Shown here one piece after another: positions 59,284 through 64,000 of a stretch of 64,000 nt of DNA. The stretch lies in contig JACHMT010000003.1 in the NCBI GenBank assembly GCA_014208095.1, forward strand, positions 1-64,000, read 5' to 3'. The position numbers were made by a program, and so were the translations under genes. The stretch is from Actinospineispora eucalypti (GTDB lineage Bacteria > Actinomycetota > Actinomycetes > Mycobacteriales > Pseudonocardiaceae). Position 1 is the stretch's first letter; every line of letters begins with the position of its first letter. Below the pieces are notes generated by a model. The model did not search any database. It was not told where the DNA came from and saw nothing but the letters and a program-made list of their open reading frames with translations.

Positions 59284-59327
59284 CCATGCGCGCCCGCGGT
59301 CCGCCTCCGCTCTCGATGCGTGTTCGC

Positions 59328-59350
59328 AACCCCCGAAACCCCCGAAACCC
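59328..59350 (+). repeat. 9-base tandem repeat between giant gene and next gene
   Basis: The unit aacccccga occurs twice and then partially. It encodes RNPRNPRNP if translation of the next gene starts at the ATG overlapping the giant gene's stop. It lies just upstream of the preferred GTG start. Confidence 0.8.
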
Positions 59351-59356
59351 ATCGAG

Positions 59357-59363
59357 AAAAGGA
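59357..59363 (+). promoter_or_regulatory. Ribosome binding site that favours the GTG start at 59370
   Basis: AAAAGGA ends six bases before the GTG at 59370. It is better than anything before the ATG at 59280, whose start overlaps the giant gene's stop codon. It decides the start chosen for the next gene, though the overlapped ATG remains possible. Confidence 0.55.
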
Positions 59364-59369
59364 CCCGAA

Positions 59370-60038
59370 GTGTCTTCTTTCACCACTCTCGCTCGCCCGG
59401 TGCATCGGCACCCGGCATTGAACTACCTGCGGTTGGCGGATCTGCTGCGTCAGACGCTGGCCGAGCACGACCTGGACTGCGCGTCGCTGTCCTGGTTGTC
59501 GCACACCCTGGGAGTCCCGGCGGTCGAACTGCGGACCGCGGTCAAGTACGCCCTGCACCTCGGCATTTGTGAGAGCGGCGCCGGGCCGGTGCTGTACTGC
59601 CTGCCTCGGCAGCCGATGGCAACCGGTTTCGAGGCCGTCCATCGCAACGGCCGGATGGTGTTGCGGCTGCCCGGGCACGGGTTGCGGCCACCGCTGTTGA
59701 TCAGCGGTCAGCACGTCGGCCCGGTACCCGAGGACGAGCGTGCGGGCACTCTTGGCGCCGGAGAGCTGGCCTACACGATCTGCCGGTTGACCTTGATGGC
59801 CGGCAACTGGCTCGTGGCCGCATCCGACCCCACCCGGCTGTTGTTCGAGCTGATCGCCGAGGGCTGGCGGCACGGATCGACCAGCCGCCTCGGCCGAGGA
59901 TTCAGCATCCACCGGGCCAGCTTCACCGAGGCGATCGCCACCGAACCGGCAACCAACCGGATCGAGCTCGTCACCAACCGGCACCGCGGCGGCCATCAGC
60001 TGGTCAACCTCTATCCCATTCCGGCGGTGACGGCATGA
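59370..60038 (+). CDS. Unassigned protein downstream of giant gene, winged-helix-like start
   Basis: 222 residues from GTG 59370. An in-frame ATG at 59280, in an ATGA overlap with the giant gene, would give 252 residues and add an N-terminus MTMRARGPP that again carries RGPP. Residues about 15-60 (LADLLRQTL, LSWLSHTLGVPAVELRTAV, LGICESG) look like a winged helix; the rest, with RMVLRLPGHGLRPPLLI and RGFSIHRASFTEAIA, is unassigned. It has at least four Cys, unlike the giant protein, and no signal peptide or membrane span. It overlaps the next gene by four bases and so is probably translated in a coupled way with the protease and regulator behind it. I do not recognise the family. A small regulatory or adaptor partner of the giant protein is inference from position only. 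Confidence 0.8.
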   Translation: MSSFTTLARPVHRHPALNYLRLADLLRQTLAEHDLDCASLSWLSHTLGVPAVELRTAVKYALHLGICESGAGPVLYCLPRQPMATGFEAVHRNGRMVLRLPGHGLRPPLLISGQHVGPVPEDERAGTLGAGELAYTICRLTLMAGNWLVAASDPTRLLFELIAEGWRHGSTSRLGRGFSIHRASFTEAIATEPATNRIELVTNRHRGGHQLVNLYPIPAVTA

Positions 60039-60667
60039 AGCCCACCCCCCGCCGCCTGCGCCGAAGCGTTCTGCCGGTGCGTAACCGGAACGGTGCCATC
60101 GGCACCGCCACCGCGGTGTCCGAAGGACTCGCACTCACCGCGCTGCACGTCATCGCGTGGGAAGACCCGGCAACTTTGCGTTTGGGTTGCGATCCGGGGC
60201 TGGTCGTGTGTGACGTCGCCACCCTGCCCTTGACCGACTACCAGCGAGTACACGAACAGGCCAGCCGCTCGCTGTGGCGAGCCCAGGCAATGGTCGGCGA
60301 CACCGTCGACGCCCTGGGCACCGTCGACCTTGCGCTGCTGGCGGTGCCCGGGCTGAACGCTCCGCCGCTGCAACCGCGCGAGCGCCCGGTCGAGGTGGGT
60401 GAGCACGTGGTGGTGCCTGGTTACCCCGGCGGGCAGTGGAGCATCACCCGGGGTCCGGTCACCGGAGCCGATGACGCCGATTTCGCCGTGCGCCTGCTGC
60501 TCGGCCCCGGCGCCAGCGGCTCACCGGTAGTGGATCAGGACGGCCGCCTTGTCGGTGTGGTCACCCTGGATCACGAGGTCGCCACCATTTGTGTCGGCCC
60601 GGGGCTGTTGGCCGCCTTCTTGGGGCAATTCCTGGCGGTCAGCCAAGAAAGCGGGCTGCCGCGATGA
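60035..60667 (+). CDS. Trypsin-like serine protease, no signal peptide
   Basis: 210 residues, starting at the ATG that overlaps the previous stop (ATGA). The chymotrypsin-fold triad is visible: His38 in ALTALHV, Asp98 in GTVDLALLA and Ser161 in GPGASGSPVV, with the following strand GRLVGVVTLD. Length suits a bare S1-type domain. There is no signal peptide or membrane helix, so it should act in the cytoplasm. That is typical of trypsin-like units in bacterial conflict and signalling systems rather than of secreted proteases. It sits in one tight operon with a giant multidomain chain, which makes it a candidate processing protease for that chain; this is inference. A four-base overlap links it to the response regulator downstream. 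Cys is present (residues 52, 59 and near 186). Confidence 0.88.
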   Translation: MKPTPRRLRRSVLPVRNRNGAIGTATAVSEGLALTALHVIAWEDPATLRLGCDPGLVVCDVATLPLTDYQRVHEQASRSLWRAQAMVGDTVDALGTVDLALLAVPGLNAPPLQPRERPVEVGEHVVVPGYPGGQWSITRGPVTGADDADFAVRLLLGPGASGSPVVDQDGRLVGVVTLDHEVATICVGPGLLAAFLGQFLAVSQESGLPR

Positions 60668-61317
60668 GCCCCCGGCCCGTGATTAACGTGTTCCTGGTCG
60701 AGGATGACCGGCGCAACAGCGAGCGGATAGCCCAGGCGCTGTCGAAATGCGGAATGAGGACCCTCCGTTCTCGGTCGACAGGCTTGGTGTTCGACGCGGT
60801 CAGGAAGTGTGACGTGGCAATCGTGAGCTTCGTATCGCCCACCGAGGATCACGTCGCAATGGTGTCGGCGATACGCGCCGTGAGCGGGATACCGGTGCTT
60901 GCACTGATCGACAACGATCGCGTCCGTCCCCAGGTGGACGGGCATATTCTCGCGTCACGGGGAACGGAGGAACTTGCTGCGAGAATTGTTGAGGTAGTCC
61001 GGCGGCCATCGGCCGATGCGGCCCCGAACGGGGTAGTCCGAGCCGGCGACGTTGTGATCGATCTCAAGAAGCGCCTCGTCACCGTTGACGGCGCTGAGGT
61101 ACGGCTCACCGATACGGAGTTCTCGGTCCTTGCGGTAATTGCGGGGGAACGCGGCAGGCTCTGTGACAAGGACCGCTTGATAGCCCAGGCGTTGGGGCGT
61201 TCCACCGGTGAGGCCACGGCGGTGTTGCATGTGTACATTTCAAAGATTCGGAAAAAGATCGGACGTCCATCCCTTATCGAACAAGCTTCCGGATACAGAA
61301 TTTCAGGTATGACGTGA
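60664..61317 (+). CDS. OmpR-family response regulator with degenerate receiver
   Basis: 217 residues from the ATG at 60664, which overlaps the protease stop. Residues about 7-115 form a receiver-like domain and 125-217 a winged-helix DNA-binding domain (VRLTDTEFSVLAVIAGERG, then AVLHVYISKIRKKIG). The acidic pair at the receiver start is kept (VEDD, residues 12-15), but the phospho-acceptor Asp is Ser55 (CDVAIVS), the switch Thr is not present (LALIDND) and the conserved Lys is Ser (ILASRG). It therefore cannot be phosphorylated in the usual way. Similar atypical regulators in actinomycetes work through ligands or without phosphorylation. No histidine kinase is in the window. It probably controls this operon, by position. 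An in-frame start at 60589 would overlap the protease deeply and is disfavoured. Confidence 0.9.
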   Translation: MSPRPVINVFLVEDDRRNSERIAQALSKCGMRTLRSRSTGLVFDAVRKCDVAIVSFVSPTEDHVAMVSAIRAVSGIPVLALIDNDRVRPQVDGHILASRGTEELAARIVEVVRRPSADAAPNGVVRAGDVVIDLKKRLVTVDGAEVRLTDTEFSVLAVIAGERGRLCDKDRLIAQALGRSTGEATAVLHVYISKIRKKIGRPSLIEQASGYRISGMT

Positions 61318-61318
61318 T

Positions 61319-61401
61319 CGCACGGTGCTCCCCCGGTCGAGCACAGGTTCCGTACGCCGCGCACATGGCGCAACCTGTGCTCGGCGTACACGAACCGTGC
61401 G
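61319..61401 (+). terminator. Nested inverted repeat between convergent genes
   Basis: An outer pair (61319-61326 with 61394-61401, CGCACGGT/ACCGTGCG) encloses a perfect 11-base pair (61339-61349 with 61372-61382, GAGCACAGGTT/AACCTGTGCTC). Inside that is a further CGCC/GGCG stem (61355-61358 with 61367-61370). It lies two bases after the regulator stop and 36 bases before the end of the RpiR gene on the other strand, so it could end transcription from both sides. There is no long T-run, as is common in GC-rich hosts. Confidence 0.7.
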
Positions 61402-61436
61402 CGAGCGGCTTATCGGCCGGTCGCCGGCGAGAGCGG

Positions 61437-62303
61437 TCATGTGGCGTAGACGGAGAATTCGGAGAGCATGCGTTCGTCGGTGAACAACTGGTCGCGGCTG
61501 CGGGTGCCGCGTTGCAGCGCGACCGCCGTGGCGAGCGTCTGCACCAGTGAGATGAAGGAGGTCACCGAGCGCAGGATCGTCACGCCCTCGCAGTCGACCA
61601 GGAAGGTCACGTCCGCGATCCGGGCCAGCGGGGAGGCGGCCGTGTCGGTGAACGCGACGGTGCGCAGCCCGCGCCGCTTGGCCTCGGTGAACACCCGAAC
61701 CGTGTCGGCCGTGTACCGCTGGATGGAGATCGCCACGAACACGTCGTCCGGCCGAAGGTCGCGCATCTCGTCCACCAGCGCGCCGGCCAGCGGGGCCACC
61801 TGGGTCACCCCGGGCCGCACCATCCGCAGCAGGTAGGCCATCAGCTGCGCGATCGGCAGGCACTTGCGCAGGCCCATCACGTACACCCGGTCGGCCTCGG
61901 CGAGCAGCGCGACGGTGCGCTCCCACTGCTCCGGGTCGATGCGGGTGAAGGTGCGCCGCAGGTTGCGTTCCTCGTGCTCGACCGCGGTGGACAGCAGGCC
62001 GCCGGATTCGAACTGTTCCATTGCGCGGCCGAACCGGCTGACCAACTGCGCCTCCTCGGCCAGGTGGTCCCGGCAGAGCGCGACCAGCGCCGGATACCCC
62101 TTCAGTCCGAGCGTCGAGGCGAACCTGACCAGCGAGGACTGGTGCACGTCGGCCACCTTGGCCATGTCGGCGATGCTGCGGAACGCGGTGCCGCCGGGGT
62201 CGGTGAGCAGCACGGTGGCGATGCGCCGCTGACCGGACGCGAAGCCGTCCATCCGCTCCTGAAGGGCCGAACGTAACTCGGCATAGCTCGTCGGTGCGCT
62301 CAA
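61437..62303 (-). CDS. RpiR/MurR-family transcriptional regulator (HTH-SIS)
   Basis: 288 residues from the TTG at 62303. The start is chosen because a strong AGGAGAGGGGG Shine-Dalgarno lies nine bases upstream; a TTG at 62345 would give 302 residues but falls inside a putative operator. Residues about 1-80 are the RpiR helix-turn-helix (GTAFRSIADMAKVADVHQSS then LVRFASTLGLKGYPAL). Residues about 115-270 are a SIS domain (VYVMGLRKCLPIAQLMAYLL, DDVFVAISIQRYTADTVRV, VAFTDTAASPLARIADVTF) that in this family binds phosphosugars or other small metabolites. Cytoplasmic, probably dimeric. It is divergent from the amino-acid permease at 62594, which it probably controls through the sites at 62337 and 62499. 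It is unrelated to the giant-gene operon. Confidence 0.9.
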   Translation of the reverse strand: MSAPTSYAELRSALQERMDGFASGQRRIATVLLTDPGGTAFRSIADMAKVADVHQSSLVRFASTLGLKGYPALVALCRDHLAEEAQLVSRFGRAMEQFESGGLLSTAVEHEERNLRRTFTRIDPEQWERTVALLAEADRVYVMGLRKCLPIAQLMAYLLRMVRPGVTQVAPLAGALVDEMRDLRPDDVFVAISIQRYTADTVRVFTEAKRRGLRTVAFTDTAASPLARIADVTFLVDCEGVTILRSVTSFISLVQTLATAVALQRGTRSRDQLFTDERMLSEFSVYAT

Positions 62304-62336
62304 GCCGGCAATCCCCCTCTCCTGGCAATCGATTTC

Positions 62337-62354
62337 ACGCAACAATACTTGCGC
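62337..62354. promoter_or_regulatory. Putative RpiR operator, site 1
   Basis: acgcaacaatacttgcgc is 16/18 identical to the site at 62499-62516. It contains the inverted repeat GCAA-N6-TTGC and lies 34-51 bases upstream of the RpiR start, a usual place for autoregulation. Confidence 0.5.
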
Positions 62355-62365
62355 ATCGCAAGCGG

Positions 62366-62488
62366 GTGGTCTCGGTGCTGATCCCGGAGGAGGCCGGTGG
62401 CGTCCCCGACGCGGACCGACTGGACCGCGCCCTGCCCTGGATCGCCGAGTCGTTCACCCTGCCGCGTGAGGCTTTGTCCGAGCCGTGA
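62366..62488 (+). other. Possible small ORF in the rpiR-permease gap
   Basis: From GTG 62366 a 40-residue frame (VLIPEEAGG, ALPWIAESFTLPREAL, end at TGA 62486-62488) has a protein-like composition and G/C-rich third positions. There is no convincing ribosome binding site. It might be the 3' remnant of a lost gene or chance. I do not recognise it. Confidence 0.15.
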
Positions 62489-62498
62489 AGACCCCTTG

Positions 62499-62516
62499 AC
62501 GAAACAATAGTTGCGC
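62499..62516. promoter_or_regulatory. Putative RpiR operator, site 2
   Basis: acgaaacaatagttgcgc, 16/18 identical to site 1, begins in a TTGAC hexamer (62496-62500) that could be a -35 element of the permease promoter. Binding here would block that promoter. No convincing -10 was found at ideal spacing. Confidence 0.5.
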
Positions 62517-62529
62517 CGCCACGATATTG

Positions 62530-62545
62530 CTCAACTTGAATTGAG
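62530..62545. promoter_or_regulatory. Palindrome CTCAA-N6-TTGAG upstream of permease
   Basis: A perfect five-base inverted repeat with a six-base AT-rich spacer, 48 bases before the permease start and downstream of site 2. It is typical in form of a dimeric regulator site; which regulator is unknown. Confidence 0.4.
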
Positions 62546-62593
62546 TGTGGCTGACACCGCGGCACTGCTGTTGTCAACCCGGAGGGGGTAACC

Positions 62594-64000
62594 ATGGCCA
62601 CGCATCTACCGTCGAGCGGCACGGGTCTGAAGGCCGCGTTGAGCAGTCGGCAGTTGACGATGATCGGTATCGGTGGGGTGATCGGTGCTGGTTTGTTTGT
62701 GGGTAGTGGGAAGGCGATCAACGCGACGGGTCCGGGTGTGGTGTTTGTGTATGCCGCGGTCGGGGTGCTGATCGTGTTGGTGATGCGGATGTTGGCGGAG
62801 TTGGCGGTGGCGGCGCCGGATACCGGGTCGTTCTCCGCGTACGCCACCCGGGAACTCGGCCCGTGGGCCGGTCTGGCGGTGGGGTGGTTGTACGCCTATC
62901 ACTGGTGGGTGATCGTGGCGTTCGAGGCGGTGGCCGGGGCGGCGATCGCGGGCAAGCTCGTGCCGGGCGTGCCGAACTGGCTGTCCGCGTTGGTGTTCAT
63001 GGTGTTCTTGACGGCGGTGAACCTGGCGGCGGTGTCGTCGTTCGGCCGGTTCGAGTTCTGGTTCGCGCTGATCAAGGTCGCGTCGATCGTGTTGTTCATC
63101 GTGATCGGCCTGATCGTGATTGTCGGGTTGTTGCCGCATGTGCCGGCGCCGGGGATGAGCAATTTGACGGGGCACGGTGGGTGGTTGCCGCATGGGTTCG
63201 GGGCGTTGTTGCCGGCGGCGTTGACGGTGTTCCTGTCGTATTTCGGTACCGAGTTGGTGACGGTGGCGGCGGGTGAGTCGGTGAATCCGGCGGAGACGGT
63301 GCGCCGGTCGCTGCGGAGTGTGGCGACGCGGATCATCGTGTTCTATGTGGGGTCGATCGCGGTGGTGGTCACCCTGTTGCCGGCGTCCTCGACCGAGGTG
63401 ACCGCGTCGCCGTATACGGCGGTGTTGACCCGGCTGGGTATCCCCGGCGCGGCGTTGATCATGAATTTGATCGTGTTGACCGCGGTGTTGTCGTGTTTGA
63501 ACTCGGGGATCTACTCGTCGTCGCGGATGATGTTCTCGATGGCCCGTCGGGGTGAGGCGCCGGCCGCGTTGCGGAAGGTCAACGCGCAAGGGGTGCCGAC
63601 TCGTGCGGTGTGGATTTGCGCGGGGGCGGGGTTCGTGGCGGTGTTGGCGAACTACTTCCTGCCCACCGATGTGGTGTTCAGCTTCCTTTTGGCCTCGGCC
63701 GGCGCGGTCGCGGTGGTCGTCTACCTGTGTGTGGCGGTGACGCAGATCGCGTGCCGGCGGCGGTTGGGTGCGGAGGGTGTGGCGGCGTTGCCGGTGCGGA
63801 TGTGGGCCTACCCGTGGCTGTCCGGGCTGACCCTGGTGCTGTTGGTGGGTGTGGTGATCGGGATGGTGTTCGATCCGGCCAGTCACAAACCGCTGTACCT
63901 GACCGGCCTGGCCACGTTCGTCGCGGTCGGCGCCGGACTGATCTGGCAACGCCGGCAGGTCCGCGCCGAGCAGCAGCTTCGCGCCGAGGTACTCGCCGGG
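62594..64000 (+). CDS. APC-superfamily amino-acid permease, 3' end outside window
   Basis: 469 codons to the window edge, no stop yet. The ATG at 62594 follows GGAGGGGG (62581-62588). About eleven helices are visible, and the N-terminal signature IGIGGVIGAGLFVGSG, then INATGPGVVFVY and LAELAVAAPDTGSFSAYA, is that of the AAT (amino acid transporter) group that includes GabP- and AnsP-type proton symporters. Later LSYFGTELVTVAAGES and NSGIYSSSRMMFSMARRGEAP are further family signatures. It should import an amino acid such as gamma-aminobutyrate or asparagine across the cytoplasmic membrane; the substrate cannot be read from sequence. It is divergent from the RpiR gene and probably under its control. 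Codons are richer in TTG and GTG than in the giant gene, a visible difference in style. Only a short basic C-terminus should be missing. Confidence 0.92.
   Translation, partial: MATHLPSSGTGLKAALSSRQLTMIGIGGVIGAGLFVGSGKAINATGPGVVFVYAAVGVLIVLVMRMLAELAVAAPDTGSFSAYATRELGPWAGLAVGWLYAYHWWVIVAFEAVAGAAIAGKLVPGVPNWLSALVFMVFLTAVNLAAVSSFGRFEFWFALIKVASIVLFIVIGLIVIVGLLPHVPAPGMSNLTGHGGWLPHGFGALLPAALTVFLSYFGTELVTVAAGESVNPAETVRRSLRSVATRIIVFYVGSIAVVVTLLPASSTEVTASPYTAVLTRLGIPGAALIMNLIVLTAVLSCLNSGIYSSSRMMFSMARRGEAPAALRKVNAQGVPTRAVWICAGAGFVAVLANYFLPTDVVFSFLLASAGAVAVVVYLCVAVTQIACRRRLGAEGVAALPVRMWAYPWLSGLTLVLLVGVVIGMVFDPASHKPLYLTGLATFVAVGAGLIWQRRQVRAEQQLRAEVLAG

Noticed and set aside
1..59283. Polyketide synthase or non-ribosomal peptide synthetase
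   Set aside because: Giant actinomycete genes are often of this kind, but no ketosynthase, acyltransferase, adenylation, condensation or carrier-protein motif is present, and the chain is rich in membrane helices.
1..59283. Many separate genes fused by missed stops or sequencing error
   Set aside because: There is no stop, frame change or internal ribosome site followed by a plausible start at module borders. The absence of Cys and the shared junction motifs run through all modules.
60589..60663. Upstream start for the response regulator at 60589
   Set aside because: It would overlap the protease by 79 bases and add a non-conserved stretch. The ATGA overlap at 60664 matches the neighbouring gene.
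61437..62328. Overlapping long frame on the minus strand in another phase (61303-62328)
   Set aside because: It is a shadow of the RpiR gene, with Arg/Gly/His-rich translation and no domain.
62304..62345. TTG at 62345 as RpiR start
   Set aside because: It lies inside the putative operator, and the strong Shine-Dalgarno lies downstream of it, pointing to 62303.
62496..62528. Complete sigma-70-type promoter for the permease
   Set aside because: TTGACG at 62496 is a fair -35, but the AT-rich candidates for -10 are at poor spacing. I left it as context to site 2.

Overview
The window is GC-rich throughout. Its codon use, translationally coupled ATGA gene overlaps, and GTG and TTG starts suggest a filamentous actinomycete (Actinomycetota); I cannot name a genus from the sequence. 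I see no rRNA, tRNA, CRISPR array, insertion sequence or origin.

Bases 1-59283 are one uninterrupted reading frame on the + strand. The frame is already open at base 1, so the gene starts upstream of the window and the 19,760 codons visible here are a lower bound (about 2 MDa of protein). Recognisable domains follow one another in this single frame from end to end. In order they are: membrane anchors; three LysM-like peptidoglycan-binding loops; two divergent MFS-like channels with a PP2C phosphatase between them; helical modules; a HExxH metalloprotease-like domain; a further polytopic block and a third MFS-like block; a DNA-binding-type region with homing-endonuclease-associated repeats; three copies of a five-winged-helix module; two amidoligase-like domains; a rhomboid protease; two LspA (signal peptidase II)-like modules; two kinase-like domains; a PD-(D/E)XK-like domain; four copies of a small unassigned adaptor (here called DER); two well-conserved MFS transporters; and three more metalloprotease-like copies, one with its catalytic Glu replaced. 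Units are separated by transmembrane segments and by recurring junction motifs (RGPP, and an Ala-rich stretch leading into VPP). I find no cysteine in the visible translation. Neighbouring genes do contain cysteine, which argues that the 59 kb frame is one product under one constraint.

Behind it, 59370-61317 carries three short genes on the same strand, tightly overlapped: an unassigned protein of about 222 residues, a signal-less trypsin-like serine protease with an intact triad, and an OmpR-type response regulator whose receiver lacks the phospho-acceptor Asp. They look like one operon with the giant gene, and the soluble protease is a candidate processing or partner enzyme. A nested inverted repeat at 61319-61401 closes the operon.

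The last 2.6 kb is unrelated housekeeping or catabolic sequence: an RpiR-family HTH-SIS regulator on the minus strand, divergent from an APC-superfamily amino-acid permease that runs off the window end. Two near-identical 18-base sites and one palindrome lie in the region between them.
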